A stretch of DNA of 52,218 bases from an uncultured Verrucomicrobiota bacterium (GTDB lineage Bacteria > Verrucomicrobiota > Verrucomicrobiia > Verrucomicrobiales > Verrucomicrobiaceae), in contig CAINXC010000270.1 of the NCBI GenBank assembly GCA_903854655.1, forward strand, positions 1-52,218, written 5' to 3'. Below are positions 33,150 to 42,612 of this stretch, one piece after another (the stretch's first letter is position 1; each line of letters starts with the position of its first letter). A program made the translations under genes and the position numbers. Under the pieces are notes generated by a model that searched no databases, had not been told where the DNA came from, and saw only the letters and a list, made by a program, of their open reading frames with translations.

Positions 33150-34739
33150 TCACCCCTGCCAGGCGCTCCAGAAAGCCTCGGTCTGGGCGGCATCAGGGCG
33201 CACCTCGATGATGACGGGGCCGGGGGGCAGGGCGGCCAGGTCTTCCGGTTTCTCTGCCCGGCGATAGGGCAGGCTCCAGAGTTTGGCCCAGGGTTCGAAA
33301 TCGAGGGCGTGGCGGTTCTCGATGAGGCTGCGTGCTGGTTCGTCAAGCGTACGCAGGGAGGCGACACGGGAGAAGATCTTGCCGCCGCCGTTGTTGATGA
33401 TGACGATGCGGCGGCCGGCCTGGGCGAGCTGGGAAAGAATCCAGGGGCCGCTCAAGTCGTAGAGGGCGCTGAGATCGCCCACGATCATCCAGGATTCCTC
33501 GGCTCCCGAGCTGATGCCGAGGAAGGTGGAGACCAGCCCGTCGATGCCGTTGGCGCCGCGATTGGCAAAGAAGGAGACGCCTTCGGCCGCAGTCGCGGCG
33601 GCGAGGTTCCATTCGCGGACGGGCAGGCTGTTGCCCAGGAAGACGCGCGAACCATCGGGAATGACCTGGCTGAGGTGGCGCATCCAGGCCGTCTCCGAAA
33701 GGGGATGGGCGGCGAGAGCATTTTCCAGCGTCAGGTGCAGGGGGGCATCGGCCAAGGTCACGGGGGGGAGCGCGGCCAGATGCTTCTCAATCTGGGCGAG
33801 AAGGGACAATGGCTGCACAGCGACCCCGCCCCAGCGCGACAGGCCGGGGAAGGAGGCATTGGAGAGATGGATGATGTGCGCGCCATTGCCCTCTTCCAGA
33901 TCCCGCCACCAGCGCCACGAGGGCACTGATCCGAGGCGCAGCACGCGCTTTGCCTTGAGAGTTTTCAGGGCTTTCTCACCCCCCGCAAACAGCAGCGGAT
34001 GCAGGGCGGGATGGAGGTGCAGATTCGCGGTGGCTTCCGCCACGATGGGCACGGCGAGGTGGCGCAGGGCCGGGGCGATCATGGCGGCCTCCAGCGGATG
34101 CAGACCGCCGGCGAGCACCACCAGGTCCTCGCGATGTTCAACAAAGGTCCGCAGCATGTCCAGCATCACCTCATCGTGCGATGGGTGAGGCTTGGCGTGC
34201 GGCGCAAGGTCATCCCAGACCGCGAAGTCGATGCCGTTGGCTTCGCTCACGAGCGGCTCCTCCAGGCAGACATTGATGTGCAGGGGCTTGCGGCCCAGCG
34301 ATTTGGGCCAGGTCACGTCCAGGCCGTTGCCTTCGGCGTCCAGGGTGCGCTCGGCGTAGATGCCGAACAGTCCCACCTGCTCGATGGCCTGGGGGGCGCC
34401 GCTGCCTCGAAAGCGTGAGGGCCTGTCGGCGGTGACGAGCACCAAAGGCAGCGCCTGGTAATAAGCCTCGATCACGGCGGGCAGCAGCTCGGCCGCTGCC
34501 GTGCCGGAGGTGGTGACCACGGCCACGGGGCGGCGGTCTGCCATCATGCGGCCCAGCGCGAAGAAACCGGCGCTGCGCTCCTCGAAGAAGTTCCACAGCT
34601 TCAGGCCGGAGCTGGCGAGCAGGGCGGTGATGAGCGGGGTGTTGCGCGCACCGGCCGCAATGCAGACCTCCCTCACTCCTAGCTGGGCGAGATGGAGCAG
34701 GGTGGTTTGAGCCAGACGGGAATTCATCAGGGCAGTCAC
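33150..34739 (-). CDS. menD: MenD, SEPHCHC synthase of menaquinone biosynthesis
   Basis: ThDP-dependent enzyme that joins isochorismate and 2-oxoglutarate in menaquinone synthesis (cytosolic). 529 residues, near the usual 550. Seen: AGARNTPLITALL (the usual GSRNSPL motif with an alanine), FFEERSAGFFALG with the ThDP-activating glutamate, VVTTSGTAAAELLPAVIEAY, LVTADRP, the diphosphate-binding GDLSALYDLSGPW and IINNGGGKIF. The ATG overlaps the TPR gene stop (ATGA, 34739-34736). No other men genes are present in the window. Confidence 0.88.
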   Translation of the reverse strand: MTALMNSRLAQTTLLHLAQLGVREVCIAAGARNTPLITALLASSGLKLWNFFEERSAGFFALGRMMADRRPVAVVTTSGTAAAELLPAVIEAYYQALPLVLVTADRPSRFRGSGAPQAIEQVGLFGIYAERTLDAEGNGLDVTWPKSLGRKPLHINVCLEEPLVSEANGIDFAVWDDLAPHAKPHPSHDEVMLDMLRTFVEHREDLVVLAGGLHPLEAAMIAPALRHLAVPIVAEATANLHLHPALHPLLFAGGEKALKTLKAKRVLRLGSVPSWRWWRDLEEGNGAHIIHLSNASFPGLSRWGGVAVQPLSLLAQIEKHLAALPPVTLADAPLHLTLENALAAHPLSETAWMRHLSQVIPDGSRVFLGNSLPVREWNLAAATAAEGVSFFANRGANGIDGLVSTFLGISSGAEESWMIVGDLSALYDLSGPWILSQLAQAGRRIVIINNGGGKIFSRVASLRTLDEPARSLIENRHALDFEPWAKLWSLPYRRAEKPEDLAALPPGPVIIEVRPDAAQTEAFWSAWQG

Positions 34740-35440
34740 TCGGATTTGAGCCTTTGCTCCAGCACTTCGTCCTTCTCCACGCCCAGCGCGATGGCGCGAT
34801 CATAGTGCCGCCTGGCAAGGCCGGTGGAAGTCGGCTTTTGTTCCAGGTACATGGCGGCAAGGTTGAAGTGCGCGAGCCCATACTCGGGATTGATTTCGAT
34901 GGCGCGCTGCAGTTCTGCGATGGCGGCGTCGGTCCAGCCCAGGTTCTTGACCTCTATGGCGAGGTAGTTGTGCGAGTGGGCGTCGGTGGGATCTTCGTGG
35001 ACGGCGCGCGACAGGCAGGAGAGCGCGCGGTAGTGGTCGCCCTTGGCCGAATAGATCAGGCCCAGCGCAATCCATGACTGGGTGAGCATGCCATTGAAAC
35101 GCACGCTGGCCTCGAAGCAGGCCGTCGCCGCCTCAGTGCTGCCGGACTGCTCCTCCACCGCCCCCAGATTGGCCCAGGCCAGGGCGCTTTCCGGGTCGGT
35201 CTTGAGCATCTCGCGGTAAGCCTTGCGCGCGGTCTCCCAGTCCTTTCTGGCAAAGGCACGCGCCGCCCGTTCTCCCAGCGTGGTGGTGGCGGGAGGAAGG
35301 TTGCCCACCTTGGCTGGGTCGGCTTCGTTGAGCGTGGTACCGGTGTTGCCGCCCTTGGCTGGCGGCCTATCCTGGCCGTGGGCTCCGGCCACGGCCAGGA
35401 GGCTGGCGAAGATCAAGGCTGGGCTGATTGTTTTCTGCAT
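34736..35440 (-). CDS. exported TPR-repeat protein
   Basis: 234 residues from ATG 35440, which gives a clean signal peptide (MQKTISPALIFASLLAVAGAHG); an ATG at 35452 is in frame. After a Pro/Thr-rich spacer, about four TPR units run from residue 65 to 220 (ALAWANLGAVEEQSGSTEAA; QSWIALGLIYSAKGDHYRA; AHSHNYLAIEVKNLGWTDAA; GLAHFNLAAMYL). Scaffold role in the periplasm inferred. Its stop overlaps the menD start, so the two are translationally coupled although the products should sit in different compartments. Confidence 0.78.
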   Translation of the reverse strand: MQKTISPALIFASLLAVAGAHGQDRPPAKGGNTGTTLNEADPAKVGNLPPATTTLGERAARAFARKDWETARKAYREMLKTDPESALAWANLGAVEEQSGSTEAATACFEASVRFNGMLTQSWIALGLIYSAKGDHYRALSCLSRAVHEDPTDAHSHNYLAIEVKNLGWTDAAIAELQRAIEINPEYGLAHFNLAAMYLEQKPTSTGLARRHYDRAIALGVEKDEVLEQRLKSE

Positions 35441-35497
35441 GGCGTTCACCATGCACCGGAATGCGCCGGGAGAAAGCGCTTGGTTTGGCGCAGGTGC

Positions 35498-36901
35498 TCA
35501 GGGATTCGTGCCTGGGGTGGTTTGAACCGGATCACCCCGCTGCCAACTGATTCCTGACGTGGTCTGAACAGTCCCGGCGGGAGTGCTGTACGTGGAGGGG
35601 CCAAAATTCGTATAGGAGCCGGAGGAGATGGAAAAGCCCGCAGAATAGGAGGCGGAGCTGGCTGCAGAATAGGCGGAGGAAGTGCCGCCCGAAGCCCAGT
35701 CCAGCAGATTGAAAACATCGCCGGAGCTGGCCGAAGACTGACTTGTTGTGGTAGTGGTGCCCGCCTTGGAAGACTGGGAATGGAAGGCGGTTTCGCTCCG
35801 ATACGTCAGCACCTGGCCATCCGGAAGAATGATGGCGCCGTGGAACTGCCTTGCCGCCTCCAGAGTCGTTTTCGAGACATAGCTGGCAATCTGCGGTTCG
35901 AGCTGGTGGGCGTGGACGGACTCGACCATGCGCTCCGCGAGGTGGCGGCGGCGGCTTTTGAACGCGTCCTTGATGTGGCCCCAGAAGCCTCCTTTGCCGT
36001 CGCCAATATCGGCGGTTTCGAAGGGCAGTTCCAGGCGGATGCCATACATCCAGTGCTCACCCACCATATGTACGTTTTCGTACCACATGGCGCTCAGCAC
36101 GCAGGCGGGGAAGGGGCGCAGCTCGGCACCGGCCTTCCAGGAGTCGTACTTGATGGCGTCCAGGGTGGTGCTGTGAAAGCTGGCGTAGCCGCCCACCAGC
36201 TTGAGATCCATGTACTGATCCAGCCAGGGCACGAGCGCTGCGGCTTCAATGTCTCCGCCTTGCACGCTTTCGTGCAGCACGCTGAAACTGCGGTGGAGAG
36301 TGCTGACCTGGTCGGTCATGAACCGGGTGCCGCCGCTGAGCGTGTTGCTTGAGGTGTGGGAGATGAGAGTGTCGGCGCCTTGGGTGGTTTCTCCCTCGGT
36401 GAGCGGAAACTGATAGTGGCCGCGCAGCTCCAGATAGCGGGTGCCGATTTCCACACCGGGTGTCATCTGCCAGTAGCGCACATCATTGGCGGTTTGCAGC
36501 ATGTCGGCATACAAATTGGCGCCCACGTACCAGCCCTCCTCCAGGAAACCGGGAGTACGGGAGGAAGGGCCTGTGAGATCGCTGGCCGGCTGGCTGCCAA
36601 ACAGGTGGCGTACACCAAAGCCCAGCCCGGCATCGACCGCGCCGCGCTCGATCCAGGCGGCATAGGGCTCGGCGAAGACCAGGGTTCCGGTCAGTTTGCC
36701 GCTCTCCCCGAGGTTGGACCAGATGGGCTGCATCACCGAGAACTGGCCATCGGTAACGGTGCCCGTGGTTTCGACGCCGGTGTTCAGAACACCCTGCGAA
36801 AGCAGGGACGGAGGCCGCTGGATGGCGTCGTCCGAAAGTTCGAGGGCAAGCGATCGGGAGGCCAGGGTGAGAAAGAGGCAAAGGCAATGAATATTGCGCA
36901 T
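35498..36901 (-). CDS. outer-membrane barrel protein, inverse-autotransporter-like
   Basis: 467 residues. Signal peptide about 1-20. Residues about 45-310 resemble the intimin/invasin-type inverse-autotransporter beta domain (GLGFGVRHLFG, GWYVGANLYADML, VEIGTRYLELRGHYQFPLTEG, LVGGYASFHS, YGIRLELPF). The sequence after the barrel is helical (about 310-370), then ends in a Ser/Tyr/Thr-rich tail from about 390 (SAYSAASSASYSAGFSISSG) with no Ig-like passenger. Function inferred as surface display; the passenger would be the low-complexity tail. Confidence 0.7.
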   Translation of the reverse strand: MRNIHCLCLFLTLASRSLALELSDDAIQRPPSLLSQGVLNTGVETTGTVTDGQFSVMQPIWSNLGESGKLTGTLVFAEPYAAWIERGAVDAGLGFGVRHLFGSQPASDLTGPSSRTPGFLEEGWYVGANLYADMLQTANDVRYWQMTPGVEIGTRYLELRGHYQFPLTEGETTQGADTLISHTSSNTLSGGTRFMTDQVSTLHRSFSVLHESVQGGDIEAAALVPWLDQYMDLKLVGGYASFHSTTLDAIKYDSWKAGAELRPFPACVLSAMWYENVHMVGEHWMYGIRLELPFETADIGDGKGGFWGHIKDAFKSRRRHLAERMVESVHAHQLEPQIASYVSKTTLEAARQFHGAIILPDGQVLTYRSETAFHSQSSKAGTTTTTSQSSASSGDVFNLLDWASGGTSSAYSAASSASYSAGFSISSGSYTNFGPSTYSTPAGTVQTTSGISWQRGDPVQTTPGTNP

Positions 36902-36971
36902 GGGAGGGAATCATCATTGTACATAAGCAGATGCCCTCGGCAATAGTAAATAAACTGGTGGGGTGCTGGCG

Positions 36972-38957
36972 CTATGGTCCGCCGTTCCACACAAAGATAT
37001 GGTAGCTGAACGCGGCCTCCAGGCCTTTGAACTGCTTGTAGGCCATGAAATCCTTGGCAACGGCCACGCGCTTGACCAATTCCGGCTGGCTGTGCGTCGT
37101 TTCGGCCACGCCACAGAAGTAGATGAACACCGGCTGGCCCTGCTGCTTGCCCTCGGCAAGGAGCTTGTCCAAATCGGCCTCTGAACTGAGCAGGCGGACA
37201 TGAGGATCGTAGTTCTGCGCGAGCAGTTGGCCGGAACCGAAGGTGCCCGTGAGCGCCTCAGGAACCTTTTCACGAATGCTGGCAACCGTTGCCTTGATGG
37301 GCTGCCGGTCGTGCTTGGTGAAAAGATGGCGAGGAGTCTCAGTGGCCATGCCGAAGAAACCCACCACCAGGATCACCACGAGCGCCGGCCAGAGTTGCAG
37401 GCGAACACAGGCAAGGCCCACGGAGAGTGCGGCCGGGATGATCAGGTAGATGAGGTAGGAGGCGGGGGGCGGGTTCGCTCCCGCGTGCCACCAGGCCAGC
37501 GCTCCTCCCAGTGTCAGGCCCCAGATCACCACGCGTGCGGCGCGGCTTTCGAACAGGGAGGCACCCAGCCCGAGCGCCACCAGCAGGCCGATGCCCCAGG
37601 CGAGAATGGAAGGCACGGTGCTGCCGGCGGCCATCATCTGCACCCAGCTCGTGCCCAGGTGCTCGCCGGTCTCGTTGTTGGCGTAGAAAACACCGGCCGC
37701 GACGTGCGAACCGAGGTCATGCAGCCAGTCGCCATGGGGCGAGGGTGCATGGGTCTCGTGGGCCGTGACACCGGTCACCTGCGGCACCGAAGGCAGGGTC
37801 CATACAATCACCGGCATGGCCGCGAGCAGATTGAAGGCGATGAGGGCGACCAGACGTTTGGGCTGCCGGCGGGAGAGCAGCTCGATTGCAGCAATCACGT
37901 TGACCGCAATGACGATGTAAACGGAGGCGGGAAAGCTCAGCAGGCAGCCCACTTCGCCCACGGCGAACAACTGCCAGGCGAAGAGGTGGTTGTACTTGAG
38001 GCCGCGCACCAGACCAAGGAGGGACAGGCAGGAAAAAAAGATCATCAGCGCATAGCCCTGCCCCTCGCCCGAATAGCGCAGATGCCAGGGGTGCAGCGCC
38101 AGCAGCCAGCCTGCCGCCACGCCCATCCAGGGCAGCCCTATCTCCCACCCGAGCAGGGCGATGAGCCCGATGGCCAGCACGCCGGCAATGATGGCGGGCA
38201 GGCGCAGCGCCGTCTCGCTGAACGCCGCCGGGGCAGCCTTCGCAGACGAGCGCCACAGGTCCAGCGACAGCCGGGTGACAAAGGAGTTGAGCAGATGGTT
38301 GCTGGCCTGGCTGTTTTCAAACAAGGTCTGCTGCCAGGTCACAGGTGTGAACACTGCCCTGCCCTGCCCGTCGGGCTGCCACGAGCCATGGGCGTAATGG
38401 CGCATGGCATACGCCTCCTCCTCGCAGAGGCTGTGATCGAGCAGGGGAGCGCGCAGCCAGCAGCCCACGATCATGGCGGCGGCCACGAGCACGTAGAAAA
38501 TCGGGCCGGAGGAAACCAGCTTGGCAAGGCCGGTGTCGCCCGCGTTTTCGTCCTCGAGCTCATTGAGTTCCACTCTTTCATCACCCTCCTTCTGGCTGCG
38601 TGGCAGCCACCATGGGGCTGTAAGGAGCAGCACGAAGCTCAGTGCCGCCGCCACCGCAGCCCCCCACCACAGGCCGATGATCGCATGCTCCTTCACCGAG
38701 AGCACGCCGGGATGATCCACGTCGCTGTGGAACCAGGCGGGCAGCATCACCATCGCCTTGGGGTTCTGCACTTGTGGCGCGACCTCCGCGATGTGCGCCA
38801 GCACCTGGCGGCTCCATGGCACCTGTCCGGTGGCAAGGTGGTAGAAGGACACGATGAAGACCAGCAGCAGCCCCACCTGCTGCAGGCGCAACTGGAATTC
38901 GCGGCTGGACACCACTTCTTCGGCTTCGAGGTGATCGGATTCTTTGCGGTAGAACAT
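36972..38957 (-). CDS. GT-C (family 39-like) membrane glycosyltransferase
   Basis: 661 residues from ATG 38957; an in-frame start at 39008 is less likely. About 12 hydrophobic segments. Marks of polyprenyl-phosphate-dependent GT-C enzymes: an acidic motif in the first loop (DHSLCEEEAYAMRHY), LRLPAIIAGVLAIGLIALLG, and HPWHLRYSGEGQGYAL. The first 130 residues, with two helices and an acidic linker (RVELNELEDENAGD), are an extra N-terminal part. The C-terminal 120 residues are soluble. It probably adds a sugar to a cell-envelope acceptor; donor and acceptor unknown. Confidence 0.75.
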   Translation of the reverse strand: MFYRKESDHLEAEEVVSSREFQLRLQQVGLLLVFIVSFYHLATGQVPWSRQVLAHIAEVAPQVQNPKAMVMLPAWFHSDVDHPGVLSVKEHAIIGLWWGAAVAAALSFVLLLTAPWWLPRSQKEGDERVELNELEDENAGDTGLAKLVSSGPIFYVLVAAAMIVGCWLRAPLLDHSLCEEEAYAMRHYAHGSWQPDGQGRAVFTPVTWQQTLFENSQASNHLLNSFVTRLSLDLWRSSAKAAPAAFSETALRLPAIIAGVLAIGLIALLGWEIGLPWMGVAAGWLLALHPWHLRYSGEGQGYALMIFFSCLSLLGLVRGLKYNHLFAWQLFAVGEVGCLLSFPASVYIVIAVNVIAAIELLSRRQPKRLVALIAFNLLAAMPVIVWTLPSVPQVTGVTAHETHAPSPHGDWLHDLGSHVAAGVFYANNETGEHLGTSWVQMMAAGSTVPSILAWGIGLLVALGLGASLFESRAARVVIWGLTLGGALAWWHAGANPPPASYLIYLIIPAALSVGLACVRLQLWPALVVILVVGFFGMATETPRHLFTKHDRQPIKATVASIREKVPEALTGTFGSGQLLAQNYDPHVRLLSSEADLDKLLAEGKQQGQPVFIYFCGVAETTHSQPELVKRVAVAKDFMAYKQFKGLEAAFSYHIFVWNGGP

Positions 38958-39037
38958 GGGAGGAGGAAGAGTTCGCGAATTTTGCGCAGGCAGGCCTCGC
39001 AGGGTCAATAGTGAATTGCACTGAAATCACGCGGATC

Positions 39038-39826
39038 TCACGTCTTTGCCCCTGGCTTGAGCAGGCGGTGTCCGATCAGGGCGATGAGGAAGGTGCCCAG
39101 GATCAGCAGGGTGGAGAGCGCATTGATCACCGGCAGGCTGCGGCTGGTTTTCGCCATGCTGTACACCCGCGAGGGCAGCGTCGCCGCACCGGGCCCGGAG
39201 ACAAAGAAGGTGATGACAAAATCATCCAGCGACAAAATAAAGGCCAGCAGCCCGCTGGCAACGATGCCCGGCCACAGCACCGGCAGCACCACCCGCCACG
39301 CCACCTGCCAGTTTGTTGCTCCGAGATCCCGCGCGGCATCCACGATCTGGAAGTCAAAGCTTTGCAAACGCCCCAGCATCAGCGCGGTCACGTAGCACAG
39401 GCAGAAGGTGATGTGCGCCGCAATCACCGAGCCGTAGCCCAGCTCCCAGTGCACGCTGACAAAAAACAACTGCATCGCCACCCCGATCCAGATGTCCGGC
39501 ACCGCCAGCGGCAGCTCGGTGAGCACCAGGTGCACCCGCTGCAAGGGCGAGCGATACCGGTGCAAGCACCAGGCCGCCAGCGTCCCCATCGCCGTCGCCC
39601 CCATCGTGGCGCAGGCCCCGATTTCCAAGGTGTTCATGAGCGCCTGAATCGTCGCCTCATCCTTGAACAGCTTCTCATACCACTGCCACGAGAACCCCTC
39701 CCAGTGCCCGCCATATTTCGAGGCGTTGAACGAGTTCACCATCAGCACCAGCAGCGGCGCATACAGGAACACCAGCACCGCGATGAGGCAGAGCGTGGTG
39801 AAGCGAGGGCGGGGGATGGAGGGCAT
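39038..39826 (-). CDS. potC: PotC-type ABC transporter permease (spermidine/putrescine family), orphan
   Basis: 262 residues with six predicted transmembrane helices. The binding-protein-dependent permease EAA loop is clear (DAARDLGATNWQVAW, then VLPVLWPGI). Overall sequence is PotC/YdcV-like (FLYAPLLVLMVNSFNASKYG, FSWQWYEKLF, LPLAVPDIWIGVA, LSLDDFVITFFVSGPG). In polyamine systems PotC pairs with PotB, an ATPase PotA and a binding protein; none is in the window. The gene that should precede it is replaced by the restriction-modification island starting at 39908. Confidence 0.88.
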   Translation of the reverse strand: MPSIPRPRFTTLCLIAVLVFLYAPLLVLMVNSFNASKYGGHWEGFSWQWYEKLFKDEATIQALMNTLEIGACATMGATAMGTLAAWCLHRYRSPLQRVHLVLTELPLAVPDIWIGVAMQLFFVSVHWELGYGSVIAAHITFCLCYVTALMLGRLQSFDFQIVDAARDLGATNWQVAWRVVLPVLWPGIVASGLLAFILSLDDFVITFFVSGPGAATLPSRVYSMAKTSRSLPVINALSTLLILGTFLIALIGHRLLKPGAKT

Positions 39827-39861
39827 GGGGGCAGGTCTACTTTACAAGAGACGCAACCCTG

Positions 39862-39880
39862 CTAGCAGACAAGTTGCTAG
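39862..39880. repeat. inverted repeat before the methyltransferase gene
   Basis: CTAGCA (39862-39867) and TGCTAG (39875-39880) form an inverted repeat with a 7-bp spacer, 27 bp before the methyltransferase ATG. It could be an operator for the controller protein encoded in the same island; this is inference from position. Confidence 0.3.
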
Positions 39881-39907
39881 TGATAGAGCGAGGATTAAAG
39901 ATACGGC

Positions 39908-41581
39908 ATGGCAGCTGACGCGAGAGCGACGAAGAAAACTCAAAAGCAGGCAGGAGCGCACTATACGCCACCTGGGCTGGCTGACTTCGTTGCGCGCCAA
40001 TTGGCAGCGGTTTGCACAGTCAAAGACCCAGTCGTGCTTGACCCTGCGGTAGGGGATGGTGAACTGCTGCTTGCGTTTGGCAAAGCCTTCACCGGTAAAT
40101 GTGAACTGAAGGGCTTCGACATGGATGCCGCAGCAGTGGCAATTGCCCAGCGCCGACTCACGACGGAACTGCCCGGTGTGCCAGCGAGAATAAGCGAGCA
40201 GGATTTCCTGGAGATCGCACTCGAACATCGCGGTGACACTCTCTTTTCGGCTCCTGGCGCCTTTGACTTGGTCATTGCAAACCCCCCTTACGTTAGGACG
40301 CAGGTCATGGGGGCGGAGAGGGCGCAGCAGCTTGCTCAGCAGTTCGATCTGAGTGGAAGGGTCGATCTCAGTTTTGCTTTTATCGAAGGCATTGCAGACG
40401 TGCTGAAGGAGGGCGGGTGCGCAGGCATCATTGTCTCTAATCGTTTTATGACGACAAAAGCCGGAGCTGTGGTGCGCGAGCGGATTCTGTCCCGCTTCGA
40501 TGTGCTGCACGTTTGGGACATGGGCGACACGAAACTCTTTGAGGCTGCGGTGCTCCCTGCGGTCTTGCTTCTCAAAAAGCACCGTGGCCGAACGGTTGAC
40601 CTGCCACGTTTTACTTCGATCTATTCCACGGCGGAGGCTGGATTGCATCAGGCTGGCGACATCTTTGAAGCGATCAGCAATGGCAGCGGCACCGTATCTG
40701 TGCAGGGCGCGACATTCATGGTGCAACATGGCTCATTGGATCGTGGAACTCAAACCGGTGACACGTGGAGAATCGCGACAGATGCCGGTGATGCATGGCT
40801 TGAGACCGTGCTGAAGCACACCCACTGCACCTTTGGTGATGTGGGGAAGATTCGTGTGGGGGTCAAGAGCACTGCGGACAAGGTGTTTGTGCGCACTGAC
40901 TGGCATACGATACCAGAAGAAATGCAACCAGAGGTTTTGTTGCCCCTGATTACCCATCACGTCGGGCGTCGATACCGGGCTTTGCCAGCGGATCGCCAGA
41001 TTCTTTACACGCATGAGGATCGCGGCGGGAAGAAGGTCGTCATCGATCTTGGGCAATATCCCCGGACCGCACGGTACCTCGAGAGCCATCGTACCGCCCT
41101 GGAATCGCGGTCCTATGTCATGAAGTCTGGCAGGCAGTGGTATGAGATCTGGGTGCCGCAAAACCCGGCGCATTGGCCCATGCCAAAACTGGTGTTCCCC
41201 GACATATCGGAGCGGCCGACTTTTTGGATGAGCCTTGATGGCGAGGTGATCAATGGCGACTGCTACTGGCTCGCCGCCAACGACACTTCCCACAACGATC
41301 TCCTCTGGCTGGCGCTTGCGGTGGGCAATTCGCGGTTCATTGAAAGCTACTACGATCATGCGTTCAACAATAAGCTCTATGCCGGACGCCGTCGGTTCAT
41401 GACCCAGTATGTGGAGAAGTTTCCGCTCCCTTCTCCGGCGACACCCCTGGCAAAGGAGATTGTCCGATTGGCGAAGGAAGTCTATGCCGCCACGCCTGAT
41501 CAACAGGCTGATCTGCTGGCGGGTCAGATTGACGCGATGGTCACCCTAGCCTTTGGGCTTCCCGAAGAAGTCGCGGGGTAG
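39908..41581 (+). CDS. N6-adenine DNA methyltransferase, M.TaqI-like, type II
   Basis: 557 residues. Motif X-like GAHYTPPGLADFVARQL (16-32), SAM-binding VLDPAVGDGELLLAFG (43-58) and catalytic NPPY at 125-128 in the TaqI-type order. The C-terminal half carries the TaqI-type target-recognition domain (KIRVGVKSTADKVFV; DISERPTFWMSLDGEVINGD, quoted in part; WLALAVGNSRFIESYYDHAFN). It should protect host DNA from the partner endonuclease. Its 3' end overlaps the convergent endonuclease gene by 36 nt. Composition is somewhat less GC-rich than the flanks, consistent with transfer. Confidence 0.9.
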   Translation: MAADARATKKTQKQAGAHYTPPGLADFVARQLAAVCTVKDPVVLDPAVGDGELLLAFGKAFTGKCELKGFDMDAAAVAIAQRRLTTELPGVPARISEQDFLEIALEHRGDTLFSAPGAFDLVIANPPYVRTQVMGAERAQQLAQQFDLSGRVDLSFAFIEGIADVLKEGGCAGIIVSNRFMTTKAGAVVRERILSRFDVLHVWDMGDTKLFEAAVLPAVLLLKKHRGRTVDLPRFTSIYSTAEAGLHQAGDIFEAISNGSGTVSVQGATFMVQHGSLDRGTQTGDTWRIATDAGDAWLETVLKHTHCTFGDVGKIRVGVKSTADKVFVRTDWHTIPEEMQPEVLLPLITHHVGRRYRALPADRQILYTHEDRGGKKVVIDLGQYPRTARYLESHRTALESRSYVMKSGRQWYEIWVPQNPAHWPMPKLVFPDISERPTFWMSLDGEVINGDCYWLAANDTSHNDLLWLALAVGNSRFIESYYDHAFNNKLYAGRRRFMTQYVEKFPLPSPATPLAKEIVRLAKEVYAATPDQQADLLAGQIDAMVTLAFGLPEEVAG

Positions 41582-42612
41582 GGGAATCTGAAGCTTCTTG
41601 TTGAGCACGCGCCCGCCGAACTGAGGGAAGCGGATGAAGAAATCCTCGCCAGTAGCGAGCACCAGATTCTTCAAGGTGACGTTGCGGCCGTCGGTGCAGG
41701 CACCAAAGATGGCGTATCGCACATCGCAGTGCCTCACGGCTCCTTCCGGCAGTCCGTCGAGATCAAGCGGTTCAATGCTGACCGGCTGAACAAGACCCAG
41801 ATCAATGGTTGGCCCTGTTTGCAATTTCACTTCCAGAAGTTGATGCCGGATGTCAGGGAACTGGCCATCGTCCGCATAGCTCTGATAGCCGAGCACGGAG
41901 CAGACGAGCCGATGCAAAGTAGCTCCGCGATTCCGTTCCTGGTCATGCCCCGCATCGGGAATGACCCTTCCCACCAGAGTGGAGAGTTCACGAAAGATTT
42001 CCGCAATAGGCTTCAATTCGGCCACCGTTGGGGTATCTGTGGGCAGGGCGTCCACTTTTGAGCATGCACCGTGGATCAACAGGGGTCTTATTTGTGCGGT
42101 ATCCGCAGGCGATACCAATTCCGCCGGTTCGGTTCCTGCATTGAAACGCGCCTGATACTTCTGAGTGAGCGTCCCTGTTGTGTCGAGCCTGGCCAACGAA
42201 AGCCCCGTGACCACCTTCACCCTTTGAATGCTGCCCTCCGTGTCTTGGCGGATCAGGACATAACGCCGACGAGGCTGCAGCTCGGCGTTCCAGACCTGGA
42301 GGTTGTTGGCCGCCTGCACGTAGGTATCGAAGTTCTGACCTGGAAACCGGGCGTAGGGGTTGCATTTTTTGAATGAATCTGGCACGGGTAGCCCAGGATT
42401 TCGCAGACCCGGCTCTTTGCCACCTTTGACCGAGTGCGCAGAGGGAGACCAGCCAGACTGAATCCCCGCAAGCCTCTGTCGAGGATGGATTCCAATTGGG
42501 GGGTTGGGATGTAGAGTGGCGAATTCTTGTCCAGCAGGTCGTAGATTGTCAGTCCGCTTGAGCGAATCGCCTCAACGTAGTTTGGCGAATAGAACAGGAG
42601 CCGTTTGCTCAC
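41546..42612 (-). pseudogene. type II restriction endonuclease, frameshifted
   Basis: A GTG start at 42612 with a strong ribosome-binding site (GGGAGGAG) and a GTGA overlap with the controller gene begins MSKRLLFYSPNYVEA. This frame reaches CEILGYP, and the sequence then continues in another frame as VPDSFKKCNPYARFPG to the stop at 41546. A single missing base near 42384-42388 explains the break. Joined, it would be about 355 residues. The PD-(D/E)XK-like site PDIRHQLLEVK lies in the downstream part (positions 177-187 of the 279-residue fragment starting at 42385). Linkage to an M.TaqI-like methyltransferase and a controller supports the endonuclease call. Loss of function or a sequencing error are both possible. 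Confidence 0.7.

Noticed and set aside
37200..39011. 603-residue plus frame opposite the GT-C gene
   Set aside because: Gln/His/Arg-rich with no membrane segments or family match; the minus strand has GT-C motifs.
42253..42612. A separate 119-residue gene upstream of the endonuclease
   Set aside because: Its last 40 residues overlap the endonuclease frame and look random, whereas joining the two frames near 42386 gives a continuous protein.
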